Below are positions 22,900-34,736 of a DNA stretch of 64,000 bases, one piece after another; the first letter of the stretch is position 1; each line of letters begins with the position of its first letter. A program made the position numbers and the translations under genes. The notes under the pieces are model-generated. The model was not told where the DNA came from and searched no databases. It saw only the letters and a program-made list of their open reading frames with translations. This DNA is from Lepidonotus clava (Eukaryota > Annelida > Polychaeta > Phyllodocida > Polynoidae). The stretch is taken from the NCBI GenBank assembly GCA_936440205.1, contig OW387134.1, forward strand, positions 66,801,427 to 66,865,426, given 5' to 3'.

Positions 22900-23220
22900 T
22901 CCAAGTCACCCTACCATGGATGGCTGATTTACAGTATTTGAAGGACCTGTAGGCTAATTTTGTCTGATTCTGTCGACATAATTCCTTGAATAACTATAGA
23001 AAATAAACAAATAATTGATATATATATCCATCTACAATGAAGGAATTTTCAAACACCTCAGAAATATTAAATGTATATGGATACTTATTCAAGAAATAAT
23101 GGTGCCTAGCTTTTCACAATGATAATCTAGAAATAATAATACAATGATTTAGGGTAGCCTGCAGGTAAAACTCAAGAAACTGGCTATCCGCGGTTGGGAG
23201 AATTGCTATTTAAGTAACAT
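22900..23220. repeat. Dispersed repeat L, copy with a single minisatellite-like unit
   Basis: GCTGATTTACAGTATTTGAAG, GGCTAATTTTGTC, GTCGACA, then CCTGCAGGTAAAAC followed by one shortened unit of the 42-bp repeat (CAAGAAACTGGCTATC, GGGAGAATT). Confidence 0.6.
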
Positions 23221-23797
23221 CTACAGGGCTGTGTAGATTCTTGTGTGTGTTTGTTTTGGAACATGTTCTCATTTTATAGGCCATTTGTACTCGTTTAGTT
23301 ACATTTACTATCATGTTGCGTGTATAAGGAAAATCGAAAGTATAAATGGCTCAAATAACCCAGCTTTCTCAGATGCTTTAGAAATGGGTCGCTGAGAGTT
23401 TCTGCAATACACTCACGACTTGTGATAACTTTCACTCCTCCTTTGTGCCAGCAATGTAAGCGATATCTAACACAGCACCATTCTCAGTACATCCAATAAC
23501 TTAAGCGGGAACGTCCTTCAATAGCAGAGCGACAATCTACTGAGAGAGAACTAATGTCCGTATCGGCGGGCAAAGTGGCGGGAATGGATGTCGAGTCGTA
23601 ACGAGTGACTGGTTACCCAGAAAGAAGCCGAGTCCGGGCGAGGCCGGCGGCGCTGATCCGTGGCTAAGTGATTCTGATGTCCCTTCTGTCACTCTATATC
23701 CCGCCCCCCAAGGTGGGGGGGGGGGCACTCAGTGTATATGATGGTAGGTACCAACTGCGAAAATATATCCCACCCCCCTCCCCTTTTTGGGGAATAC

Positions 23798-23945
23798 AGG
23801 CCCGTACCCAGGTTCTGCTGGGGGGGGGGGGGAGGTACCTTAAGTGGAACTTTTCAATATATTCTTCTATTTCTTTTTTTAGGGTTTTTTTATATTAATT
23901 TTGTAATTGAAGGGTGGAACCCCCCGCCCCCTGGGTACGGGCCTG
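23798..23945. mobile_element. MITE with CAGGCCCGTACCCAGG ends, hAT-like
   Basis: CAGGCCCGTACCCAGG and its complement bound 148 bp with long G and C runs just inside. CAG...CTG termini are typical of hAT elements. I see no clear 8-bp target duplication. Confidence 0.75.
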
Positions 23946-25059
23946 CCGGATTTTCCAGCCACCAGAAAAACCACCAGATACTCCGACAGCCATCCCCCCC
24001 CCCCCCCACCTTTTTTGTCAACGTACCCCATGGACAGCCCATCAAAAAAACATTTATTAAAAAAATTCATGTTCGTTATTTGATACCAGAAGTCAATGGT
24101 GAGTCAGAGAGGCATTGTGAATGAATGGACTTCCAGACAATAAACTTCTATTCTAGTATCAAATATAATATACTATTGACAGCCCCCCCCCCCCCCCCCA
24201 CGAAAAAAAAGATGATAGACCTGTCCATTTAAGGATGTATTGCTGGCATGATACAAAGTCAGCCATTGACACAAATCTGAATGAATGAGTTAGTACTTGT
24301 GTTTTCTAAGTCAATAAGGTGTTGATAAATAAGGATGAATTATTATTTTCTCTCAATTAGGTAATTACCTACATTTCAGGTGAACCAAAATAAGGTATGT
24401 TTTTGTGATTTTAGGGTTGGATATTGTGAGCAAAGCTGAAGGGCTTTAACACTGTTCCCTGTGGGAAAATGCCCTTTTTTCTTTCCAGTCCTACAGCTAC
24501 ATATTTTACCTCATATTGAAAGTAAAAGCTCATAAAGTTTAGTTTTGGTAATAGGCCTACTACTAGGAAATTTACCGTGAATGAAGTACGATGAACATTT
24601 TTACACAAATGTTGTTATCATAGATATAAGGGGTGGGCTAGCTGGCAAAGTGGACAGGTCTGTTGGTACCCATTTCTGGACTGAGTAGCCCCCCCCCCCC
24701 CCCCTTCCCCCCCCCCTGGGATCCCCTCGTCTAGCCGTGGGGGGCCGGGAGGCTGAGGGATGCGGCCGACCAGGGGTTAGAGCCCAAATCTCACCGGCCA
24801 GTCAGATTCATTCAGCTTGATTTGGTAATGCACTCTATTCTCCTTCCTGTCTCATACTTTGTTTGGGTTCCTTTAACAACATCCCCACACTTCCCCAATA
24901 TCAAGTTTCCCCATCCCCAGTACCACTATCACCTCCAACCAAAGAAACGTGAATTCTTATTCATCGCTTCCATCAACGTTGGAAATAACCTCCTCCACCA
25001 AACAAACTTAAACAATAAAAGGTTTATTAGTTTAAACCATAAAAAAAACGCCACGCTGT

Positions 25060-25490
25060 TTATTGCATCGGGGGAAAATACCGTCCTGGCAGAGGCAATA
25101 AAATAGTTCCCAGGGCTTTTCCAACTGTCATTGCCCATCAGCAAATGTCAATTTTTGCGCTGGCCCTTTTTCCAGGAAGTTAGACAAAAAGAGCTTATTC
25201 CTGAGGATGCCGTAACGGAAAGAAATCTGATGGCCCCGTGACATAATAAGCATAGGAATGGAGATTCCCCTCCGCCGAGAGGTTATCTGAATGAAAGTGA
25301 AAGTGAAAGTGCCCGTCTCCGCCATGCATGTCATTCAGACCCGGGCCGACCGCCGCGCGCCCTGTCGGCGGGATCTGGAGGCTCCAGGGTTACCGCCTGT
25401 ATGTAAATCTTTGATAATGACAATTTATTGTGGAGAGGGATCAATAGGAGGCCTTGGTATCAGCATGGTCTGATTTCTGTCGTGAATCCC
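25060..25490. other. Complex unique island, candidate conserved noncoding DNA
   Basis: Non-repetitive, even composition, with many short regulatory-looking words (ATTTGCAT-like, homeodomain TAAT cores, GGAATG) and no coding capacity across it. It stands out against the repeat-derived flanks. Function is inferred only from texture. Confidence 0.3.
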
Positions 25491-25499
25491 ACCAGCTAG

Positions 25500-26600
25500 A
25501 ACTGGTCGCAGTCACAGGTTGGCCCTCTGTCTGTCCTGCCCCTGCCACTGCCCCTGACCAAGTCACTGCCACTGCCTCCAGTGGCGGATCCAAGGGGAGG
25601 GGGCAAAAGGAGCAAATGCCCCCCCCCCCCTAGACCAAGTGGAAATTATTTTTCATGTAATTGAATAATCTAAGCTTATTGATTTGTTCATGACTTTTTT
25701 TTTCACATTTTTATGGGGGTGGGGTTTGTTTGCCCCCCCCCCCCCTAGATGACTGACTCTGGATCCGCCCCTGGCCTCTCTCCAAGTCCAAGCCCCTTCT
25801 CCCTGCATCCACCCCTCTCCCTGAACCGGTCCCTGCCCATGTCCTTTCCCATGCCACTGTTAACGTGAATACTCATGCCCCTCTCCTTCACCTGCACCTG
25901 TCCCTGCCATTGTCCCTGCTACTTACTTTGTTCCTGCAACTGGTCATTCCACTGCCTCTGTCCCCGGTTCCAACCCCTCCCCATCACTCTGCCACCACCC
26001 CTGCCCCGCCTCTGCCCCTGCCCTCGTCACTGTCCGGGCTGTATCTGTCGTTCCACTGCAACTGCCATTGCCCCTGCCTTTACCACTGCCATTGCTTATT
26101 GCCAATTGCCACTGCCCCCCTGCTCTCACCCCTGCCCCTGTTCTGGCCCTCTTCTAGCCCCTGCCACTGCTCCTGCCACTGCCACGCGCCCTGTCCCTTC
26201 CCCTGATAATTCCCTACCCTTTCCACTCTCTCTGCCCCCACCTTTTCCCATGTTATTGGTACAACCCAATTTCATACCAGTTTCATACCCTGCCCCTGCC
26301 CCTGCCCCTGCCCCTGCCCCTGCCCCTGCCCCTGCCCCTGCCCCTGCCCCTGCCCCTGCCCCTGCCCCTGCCCCTGCCCCTATCCCTGCCCCTGCCCCTA
26401 CTCCTGCTCCTTCTCCCCACTGACCCTGCTCCTTACCCCCTGCGCCCTGCCCCCTTCCTCCTGCCCCTGCCCCTGTCCCGCTCCACCCCACCCCTGCCCT
26501 TGTCCAAGCCTCTGCCCCTGCCCCTGCCCATTTCCCTACTCCCTGTCCCTGCCCTTGCCAGTCAGTCAGATGCTTCCCTTGCTCCTGCACCCCTCTCCCA
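25500..26600. repeat. C-rich tract with (CCCTGC)n array
   Basis: A perfect CCCTGC hexamer array of about 100 bp starts near 26289, inside a 1-kb tract made of degenerate CCCTGCCA(C/T)TG-like words. G is scarce on the plus strand outside CTG. The open frames (Pro-Ala or Gly-Ala repeats) follow from the period of six. A hAT-like MITE interrupts the left part. Confidence 0.9.
25579..25772. mobile_element. MITE with CAGTGGCGGATCCA ends, hAT-like
   Basis: CAGTGGCGGATCCA left, TGGATCCGCCCCTG right, with G- and C-runs inside. GCCTC occurs immediately outside both ends. Inserted in the C-rich low-complexity tract. Confidence 0.7.
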
Positions 26601-26619
26601 ATGGGGGAGCGTTCTTAAA

Positions 26620-27180
26620 CGCTCATTTTTATTGACAGCTTTCGTTTTACAAATTTCAATTCATTGTCAGCTGGACGGCCATGTTGTTTCAGAATCCAGG
26701 TGTCAAAAGACGTCAATTTCCTTTCCCATTAACGCATATCACGCTTAATTGTAATCCTGTTTGCATCGGCAGCAAATTGGCATGATGAACTTTGGGATTT
26801 TTACACTCCGCAATTTTCTCTTTTTTCCCTTCTTTTGCCATTTTCTTTTGTTTCTACGGTTCCTGGATACGTTAGCAGACTGACAGATGAATGGGGGGGA
26901 GGCAAAAATGGCTAACAGGGACATAAAGTAATTAGATCTGCTTACAAGAGCTGGAAGGTTGGAGAGCACACATGCCGCCAATATGTGTAATCTTCATACT
27001 AATCCGTGTCTGTGTTTAGCCAATCCCCCTGAGATTACAGTCATTATCCTCCGATCCGTCGGGGCCATCCGCCAGTAGTGTAGGGAAATGGGGGTAACGT
27101 GAAGGTAAGTAGCCCTTACCCCGTCAGTAGTATATGGAAATGGGGCAAAGCAGATGGGGCCTGGTAACGAGAACATGTGC
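26620..27180. other. Complex unique island
   Basis: Non-repetitive sequence with a TTTGCCATTTTCTTTTG pyrimidine-rich stretch and TAATTGTAATCC, TGACAG and GATTACA words. No gene recognised. Possible regulatory DNA, by texture only. Confidence 0.3.
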
Positions 27181-27182
27181 AC

Positions 27183-27551
27183 CTAGCCAGGTTGCGACGT
27201 ACCAGAAACATTCTGTGACCATACGTTTTTTTAGTCAGTTTGTTACTTACTATTATTGATGGTGAGGTTTCACCTCACCATCAATAATGTAATTGTTTCA
27301 CCTCACCATCAATAATGTAATTGTTAGGAGCCATAATTAGAACATTATTATAACATTATATTTTAGTGAGGTAAGGACGAAACCAAACAGAACATTATAA
27401 GAACATTATGTTTAGGTTGAATAACATAACCAGAACATGATGATAATGTCTCAGTGCAACGTCACAGCAGTACATTGCAGCAACATAATTGGGAGTCATC
27501 AAAGAATGTAACAATGCTGCAACATTATTATAACGTGACACCTCCGGCTGG
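27183..27551. mobile_element. MITE family B copy
   Basis: CTAGCCAGGTTGCGACGT left, ACACCTCCGGCTGGG right. The interior blocks match 19.1 kb, with a duplicated TTTCACCTCACCATCAATAA stretch at 27267 and 27296. Confidence 0.8.
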
Positions 27552-27649
27552 GCAGCGTCCCTGGATGTGGGAGGCAGCTGTGTATTAAACAATAGCGGTA
27601 TAGATATAGTAGGAGTCCAGATTCAATTCATGACTTGTATCATTGACTT

Positions 27650-27835
27650 AGTTTGTTGGTTGGTTATTCTGATTTAATGCCTAGCAACATCTAAGGTCAT
27701 ATCATGGCATGATATTTGACAATTCTGCCTTTGATTATCGCATCTATGGAATCAATGAATCTATGAGAAGATAGAGACCATACCCCTACTGAAGCAGGTG
27801 TTTTTAATGTGTCTGGTTCCATACACATAGCCATA
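27650..27835 (-). mobile_element. SINE, tail half, same family as 9183-9524
   Basis: Read on the minus strand it matches the SINE at 9.2 kb over the tail: TTAATGTG, AACACCTGC, the TATGGTCTATATCTCC-like part, TCATAGATT, GAATTGTCAAAT, ATGACCTTAGATG, the TTAAA tail and CCAACCAAC. The tRNA-like head is not recognisable. Divergence is visibly high. Confidence 0.7.
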
Positions 27836-28031
27836 CACACATATGTATAGGGGAGTAATGTATCATTGAGTTATTTGTCTGTATTGTAGTGATTATTTGT
27901 TCATTGTCTATGTCTGTTATGTTATTATGTCTAAAAAATCTACTTATGACCAGTGAGGTTGTATGAGCCTGGAAACTAATGCGAAACGGCTGAAAGTGCT
28001 ACTGATATAGTATAAAAGCCCAGTTGCATTC

Positions 28032-29966
28032 TGAGCTAACTCAGTTTGACAAGTATTTTTCCCATTTTTAGCAGTATCAAATACATCCCAGCCAGTAAGA
28101 GCTAAACCAAACTCAATATAAGCTTCGATCAACCTTGTATTAGCTAATAATTGTGTTTGAAGATGCCAAAGATGTCTCCAGACAAAAACTCCTTTGGCAT
28201 TTCAAACTTTCAGAATGAGCCTTCAGATTTCACCACTTCTGGGCAAGACCAAACCCCAAAAGGGTAATCTTGTGGCAACTTCACCTCTGTATTGTTGCCA
28301 GCAATTGTCAAATATATTTTAGTTTAATCTAACTTGTGATAAATGTAAGATCATCACCTAGTACAGTCTTAAGCTGAAGAGTTTTACATTCCAATGAAGA
28401 AATAATCAATATTAAGTATACAAACCAAAATCTATCACAAAAATAAGTCTAGTTTGGTCTCCAGACTATTCAGTGACTATGGGCTACAATGATGAAATGA
28501 AAAAGGGGTTTTGTCAAATTAGTTCAGAATGCACTTTGCTTTACATCTGTTATTGAAATATGTGTCTGTGACCAGTTTATGTCTATGAACAGTGAACCTG
28601 TATAAGCCTGAAAACTAATGAAAAACATATAAAAGATGATTTTTCAAAACAAAAGATAACTGAAGAAATAAAACTGGCACATAGGAAACATTTCTATTTT
28701 CATTATATATCATCCTTAATCATTAGTTAATGTTCTCTGATGATGAGTATTTCATTTAGAATTGCATCCTAAAGAGGTAGGCCATTTTATTTAGATTTGC
28801 TTACTAACGAAGATTATTTCATTTAAAATTGCATACTAAAAGGTTTTACCCTTCTATTAAAATGCTTATTGTCAATTTCTAGTTAAAGTTAATGTCTTTA
28901 GGTCGTAACTTAATGATTGCTCTAATGAGGCTAATACTCTACTGTTTTGTTATTTTCCCAGTAGAAGAAAAGCGGCTTCGAGTCTTTTGGAAACACTTTA
29001 TGAGCTAACTCAGTTTGACAAGTATTTTTCCCATTTTTAGCAGTATCAAATACATCCCAGCCAGTAAGAGCTAAACCAAACTCAATATAAGCTTCGATCA
29101 ACCTTGTATTAGCTAATAATTGTGTTTGAAGATGCCAAAGATGTCTCCAGACAAAAACTCCTTTGGCATTTCAAACTTTCAGAATGAGCCTTCAGATTTC
29201 ACCACTTCTGGGCAAGACCAAACCCCAAAAGGGTAATCTTGTGGCAACTTCACCTCTGTATTGTTGCCAGCAATTGTCAAATATATTTTAGTTTAATCTA
29301 ACTTGTGATAAATGTAAGATCATCACCTAGTACAGTCTTAAGCTGAAGAGTTTTACAATCCAATGAAGAAATAATCAATATTAAGTATACAAACCAAAAT
29401 CTATCACAAAAATAAGTCTAGTTTGGTCTCCAGACTATTCAGTGACTATGGGCTACAATGATGAAATGGAAAAGGGGTTTTGTCAAATTAGTTCAGAATG
29501 CACTTTGCTTTACATCTGTTATTGAAATATGTGTCTGTGACCAGTTTATGTCTATGAACAGTGAACCTGTATAAGCCTGAAAACTAATGAAAAACATATA
29601 AAAGATGATTTTTCAAAACAAAAGATAAATGAAGAAATAAAACTGGCACATAGGAAACATTTCTATTTTCATTATATATCGTCCTTAATCATTAGTTAAT
29701 GTTCTCTGATGATGAGTATTTCATTTAGAATTGCATCCTAAAGAGGTAGGCCATTTTATTTAGATTTGCTTACTAACGAAGATTATTTCATTTAAAATTG
29801 CATACTAAAAGGTTTTACCCTTCTATTAAAATGCTAATTGTCAATTTCTAGTTAAAGTTAATGTCTTTAGGTCGTAACTTAATGATTGCTCTAATGAGGC
29901 TAATACTCTACTGTTTTGTTATTTTCCCAGTAGAAGAAAAGCGGCTTCGAGTCTTTTGGAAACACT
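28032..29966. repeat. Tandem duplication of a 969-bp unit, about 99.5% identical
   Basis: Unit 1 runs 28032-28997 and unit 2 from 29001 to 29966. Both begin TGAGCTAACTCAGTTTGAC and end TCTTTTGGAAACACT. I see five substitutions and no indels. The unit contains a hairpin (GATGCCAAAG with CTTTGGCATT) and no convincing coding region. The first unit is preceded by sequence shared with the 59.13-59.40 kb relative, so it keeps the older junction. Confidence 0.95.
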
Positions 29967-30015
29967 AGCTCGGATTAGACTTCCCCTTATTTCCCGTGTT
30001 GACCATTGGCATTGG

Positions 30016-30235
30016 TAAAGGCTGTATTGCACTAGCTAATTTTACTCCCGATTTCAAATTGGCAGTGTGAATATGGATCAATCAGAGACATAATTATTAT
30101 ATGAATAATCAGAAAGAGTTTTAGTTCTGTTTCAGATGATATGTAGGATGCACGGTCTTTTGTCATATAACTGGTTCAACCATATAGATTATCAGATTAC
30201 TTGCAGTCAGAATCGCCTTGTGGAATACAGCCTCA
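30016..30235. mobile_element. MITE family A copy
   Basis: GGCTGTATTGCACTAGC at the left and CGCCTTGTGGAATACAGCC at the right are inverted repeats. Internal family words (TCAGAGACAT, GATATGTAGGATGCACGGTC) are present. Confidence 0.8.
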
Positions 30236-30239
30236 ACAC

Positions 30240-30765
30240 GCCAATAACGCACTCGGTGGTTGTGGCAATCAATGTGCGGTTCCCACGGTGTTCTACAGCG
30301 CAATGATTATACACAAGTGAACCGTACTAGATCAATGGGTAAGTGAAACGTGCTTGTCAATCACCGGGAAAGGAGAACGTAAACCCAGGGGGGTCCCCGT
30401 TTGTTACGGTACCATTTCCTCGTTTTGGTGATGGTTTCCGGGGTTCTGATCAGTGGATGGTATTAGAACTGGAGACTGAGGCGGAGACTGGGCTGGTAGA
30501 GGAGAGGCCCCCAATCAAAGAGGGCCAAAACCTGCCCACATTACCCTGCAATGTCTATCTGGGACTAATGTCATTTGTCCGAGGCAATTACACAGAAGTT
30601 GGCCGCGGGGAGACCACAGGAGCGTAAAGAAATAAACCCGGAGTTGGCCGGGGCCGCTGGCGTCATTACAAATAGACCTGATGGGGCCATGCCCAGTCCC
30701 CGAAGACTACCACTGAGTGAATAGCCCCCGTTTGGACTGGGGACCCAACCCGCCACCCGCACCCT
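30240..30765. other. Complex unique island between two family A MITEs
   Basis: GC-richer, non-repetitive DNA. An open frame of 94 codons exists (30343-30627) but ends without a splice or domain signal that I recognise. The conserved-looking part is 30380-30740. Either regulatory DNA or an unrecognised exon. Confidence 0.3.
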
Positions 30766-30983
30766 TGAGCCTGTATTCCACTAGGTGATTATAACTGCCG
30801 GTAATTCTGTAATTCATAACTTTTTACTAGTTACTTGACAAAAGATCATGCATCCTACATATCTTGTGAAAGAGAATTAAAAACTCGTTCTAATGATGTA
30901 TAACATGTCTATGATTAATTCATATATTCCAACTGCCAAATTTTAGAATTGGAAGTAGAATCCGCGAGTGGAATACAGCCGTT
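30765..30983. mobile_element. MITE family A copy, reverse orientation
   Basis: GCCTGTATTCCACTAGG at the left, CGAGTGGAATACAGCC at the right. The internal words appear as complements (GCATCCTACATAT, GTATAACATG), so the interior is reversed relative to 30.0 kb. Confidence 0.8.
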
Positions 30984-31441
30984 GTCCTATCCCCTTCCAC
31001 ACACACTCTATGAATTATAAACATCACCGGCGCTCCTTTTTCCCCTTCAGTTGTGATGAAATCAGCCCTGTGGGAGAGGTAGTTTTTCTTTACGACTCAA
31101 GTCTTAAGTAGCGCGGATGGCACTCAAAAACTACATGTTGATTATCTTACAATCCATCAAAGACGGTTAAAAATGAACATGGTATAAATTGTATGATATA
31201 TGACCCCCAAGACCACCTGCCTCTTCAACCCCTAAGGTGCAGCGCGTTATTCACTTCACCCTCTGCTGCCACATTGAAGGTGGGCTTAATCAGGCGTGGG
31301 TATCTTTTTCTGCCTGTTGTACAGGTTGTCTTTTTAGTGTAGAAGGTCTCCGATAGGATTGACCTGGGTGGGATGGGCCTCTATAGCAAAAGATACAGGA
31401 GGAGGATGTAGGGAGAGAGGAGGGTTGGGGGGAAAAGAGAC

Positions 31442-31484
31442 GTGAACAGCTGCAGGGGCAGGCAGGCAGACAGGCAGGCAGGCA

Positions 31485-31525
<41 letters not shown>

Positions 31526-31690
31526 ACACACAGAGAGACAGACAGACACACACACACACACACACAAAGGCAGACAGGCAGACAGGCAGTCAGAGAAACA
31601 AAAGGACAGACAGACAAAGAGCCAGTCAGTCAGATTGAAAGACAGCCAGACACAGATCTAGAGATACAGACTGCCAGATATACAGACACA

Positions 31691-31733
<43 letters not shown>

Positions 31734-31735
31734 CA
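31442..31735. repeat. (GGCA)n, (CA)n and (TA)n microsatellites
   Basis: GGCA/GACA tetramers from 31458 to about 31545, a CA run to 31566, more GACAGGCA words to about 31690, then a TA run at 31693-31730. Confidence 0.95.
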
Positions 31736-31849
31736 TTGTTACTCATAATCTATAAATACCTAGGGCACTAATTTCTGGTGAATTCATGCAGACCAGTTGC
31801 ATACAATTATAATAAGTAATTGTTATTACTCGGAATTTATAAATTTTGG

Positions 31850-32940
31850 TTTCATCTTATAGATAGAGAGACATACATGAAGAGCTACAGTGAAATGGAA
31901 GTAATTTACAGACACATTGAAGTACAGATTGATTGATAAAGGACACTGAGAGCCTGTAAACGAGTTGAGGGGAAAGTTTGCCACGTGTAGGAGCAGCGGC
32001 AGGGGAGGGACTGGCGGGGTAAGCAGGAAGGTATGATGTAAATTGGAGTAGAATGAATATCATAGAATCTGCAATACAGGCCCACCCGAGAATATGGGAG
32101 TGTGAAGCATAAGGTATAGGCGGCCAGGTAGGCAGACAGCCTGGAGTAGACAACCAGATAATCCCCCCATCTACTGGTATAGGACGCCCGGGGAGGACGC
32201 GCCCGCCCCTTTAACCTTTAGATAGATGATAAATAGATAGGTCTAGACAGACAGACAGACAAACAGACACAGACACACGCACCTGCAAACACATTGACAG
32301 TCTGGGAGACACAGTGACAAACCAATTTATGTACAGACATTGATAGACTGAAACAGAGTGAATATAATGGGGAAAATATATAGCAGCAGTAGCGTAGGAG
32401 GGAGGGGTGGCAAGCAGGAAGGTATCATGTAAATTGGAATAGAATAGAATATCATAGAATCTGCAATACAGGCCTATATAAGAAGATGGGAGAGTGAAGC
32501 ATAAGGTATAGGCGGCCAGGTAGGCAGACAGCCCTGGAGCAGACAACCATGTAATCCCCCCCCCCCCCCCAATCTACTTGTAGGTAGATTTAAAGAAAAT
32601 AGACAGACAGACAGACAGACCTGCAAATACATTGATAGTCTGAAAGAGACAGTGACAAACAAATCAATTTACAGAAACTGGCGGACTGAAACAGAGTGAA
32701 TATAATGGGGAAAGTTTGACTTATATAGCAGCAGTAGCGGAGGAGGGAAGGGTGGCATGCAGGAAGGTATGATGTAAATTGGAGTAGAATGAATATCATA
32801 GAATCTGCAATACAGGCCCATCAAAGAAGATAAGAGTGTGAAGCATAAGATATAGGCGGCCAGGTAGGCAGACACCCAGAAGCAGACAACCAGGTAATCC
32901 CCCCATCTACTGGTATAGGACGCCCGGGGAACGCGCAAGG
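31850..32940. repeat. Three tandem units of about 345-390 bp
   Basis: GAATATCATAGAATCTGCAA occurs at 32055, 32447 and 32791, each followed by GTATAGGCGGCCAGGTAGGC and a CAGACAACCA word. Each unit also has GATAGA/GACAGACA tetramers, an AGTGACAAAC-like phrase and GAGGAGGGA(A/G)GGGTGGCA. The tetramer tracts link it to the (GGCA)n locus beside it. Confidence 0.9.
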
Positions 32941-33330
32941 TCACACGCAGCGTTCCGTATGCATGGGAGGGGAGGGATTCCCATATTCTTATATCATCTG
33001 CTAAGTCCTAATGCATTGCGGCGCGCGCCTTACAATAGCGCGACAGAGGAGAGGGGCGGGGGGGGGGGGGTGGACATCCAATCGGTGGGACGCCGGCTCA
33101 GACGCCGATACCATGCCGACTCATTGTTGGGGCATCAGTCCCCATCACCCGGCCTCCCGGCGCTCCTGGAGCCCGGCCCGGGAGAATAAAGTGGCTTACC
33201 TGCGCAATGCTATTACTGGTGGCGGGCCGCCCCAATGCCTTTCTCTGAGATCTGCGGGCCGGGCTAACTCACTTAGCCGTCACGCCCTTCAGAAGACTGG
33301 AGCCGTCCCAGCCAGGGACTCACTGTGCTA
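32930..33330. promoter_or_regulatory. CpG-rich island with a minus-strand splice-donor consensus
   Basis: About 30 CpG in 400 bp, including GCGGCGCGCGCC at 33019. On the minus strand GCGCAGGTAAGCC (33194-33206) is a consensus 5' splice site. The combination would suit the first exon of a minus-strand gene, but no coding sequence or second exon is identified. A long plus-strand open frame here (33011-33478) runs into a MITE and looks like a GC-content artefact. Confidence 0.35.
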
Positions 33331-33341
33331 TGATAAATGCA

Positions 33342-33558
33342 TTGAGTCTGTATTCTACCAGGCGATTTTATCTATGTGGAATTTGACAATTTCTGAACTG
33401 TTACAAGAATATGAGAGAACCATTGTATGCTACATACCATTTGAAAGAGAATATAAAGTCCTTTCTAATGCTATATAACATGATTATATTTAATCTTTAT
33501 TGCCTCTGGCGATTTTTCTGACAAAGTAAGTAAAGTCGGGTAGTGGAATACAACCTTT
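33342..33558. mobile_element. MITE family A copy
   Basis: GTCTGTATTCTACCAGGCG left end, GGGTAGTGGAATACAACC right end, reversed family interior (GTATGCTACATACCATTTGA). Confidence 0.75.
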
Positions 33559-33600
33559 ATCTCCTATGTCGTTCGACTCTATACGCTGCTGTACTCACTG

Positions 33601-33826
33601 TATAGAGGCTGTGCAGTTGACAACCACACCTCCCAAAATGGGCTGGACGCAATGTCGGTGGTCAATTTAAATGTATTACAATTCAAAACGTACTAAGTTG
33701 ATCTAAATCAAACTAATGAAAATATAATAAAGATATTCAGGTTTTTTAATCTATTTCATGTGGTGATGGCGAACCAATTGTGATTGCCAAAAAGTAGTCA
33801 CGTGACAGCATCTGCACAAGGTCTAT
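33601..33826. mobile_element. MITE family C, second copy
   Basis: TATAGAGGCTGTGCAGTTGA left, GCATCTGCACAAGGTCTATA right, with the CCAAAAAGT and GTCACGTGA interior seen at 22.5 kb. Confidence 0.75.
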
Positions 33827-33902
33827 ATGAAGATATTAGTCTTTGGCTGCTGGACCCCTCCCCCTGTGTCCTCTCCTCCGCCTCTCCCAGTTAGCTTGCA
33901 AC

Positions 33903-34173
33903 TTAAGGCCGTATTATACTTTGCGTTTTTTGAAACGCGTTTTTGCCAACGCGAATAGCAAACGTGAATCAGAACGCCCGACGCGATGTATAATATATTA
34001 AAAAGGCTCACGTTAGGATTCACGTTAGGAACTAGACACCAAAACGCGTAGTATGATATACTTTGCATAGGGTAATATAGGTATAATTGGGTATACAACG
34101 CGTGTCCGTCACGTTGGGCAACGCGCCCCAACGCGACCAGACACCCCACGCGTAGTATAATTAGGGCTTTTAA
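33903..34173. mobile_element. MITE with AACGCG words and TTAA at both edges
   Basis: TTAA, GGCCGTATTATACTTTGCG at the left; CGCGTAGTATAATTAGGGC then TTTAA at the right. AACGCG/CGCGTT and AACGTGA/TCACGTT words recur more than ten times inside. Confidence 0.7.
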
Positions 34174-34508
34174 AGAAATGTTCTACAACCATACTTTTTT
34201 AGTCAGTTTGTTACTTACTAAGATGGCACATAACAAATAAATTATTGATGGTGAGCTTGAAACCTCACCAAATTAGAACATTATTATAACATTATTTTTG
34301 GTGAGGTTAGGACGAAACCAAAACAAGATGTTATAAGAACCTTCTGTCAAGGTTGAAGAACATAGCCAAAACATTATAATAACATCACAGTGCAATGTCA
34401 CAGCAGTCCGTTGCACGAATGTTATTTGGAGCCATCAAAATAACATAACAAGAACCAATACAGAATGGTGCTGCAACGTTATTATAACATCACACCTCTG
34501 GCTGAGGT
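34174..34508. mobile_element. MITE family B, left terminus missing
   Basis: Family-B interior starting at AATGTTCTACAACC and ending ACACCTCTGGCTG. The left ~35 bp are absent; the MITE at 33903-34173 abuts this edge. Confidence 0.7.
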
Positions 34509-34736
34509 GGGCTCGGTCCACGGGTGCAGGTGTACTCCCGGTGGCCCGGTGGACCTACTGGTGGACCTGGTTCTCTTTCGGTGGCCAGCTGGTGGCCCAT
34601 TCAGGGTGACATGGCCAATCAATGGCCGGGAAGACACTCACCCCCTCTAGGGGCATCCCCCCGATACACCTGGTCACGTCTGATGCCCCAACTACCCCAA
34701 GACTGGACCGAGTCCTGCCATGGAAACAGGGCTCAA

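Noticed and set aside
25875-26423. 182-codon Pro/Ala-rich frame, with an antisense Gly/Ala-rich frame
   Set aside because: Artefact of the CCCTGC hexamer array; both strands are open for the same reason.
33011-33478. 155-codon open frame in GC-rich DNA
   Set aside because: It crosses a G-run, ends inside a family-A MITE, and has no recognisable domain.
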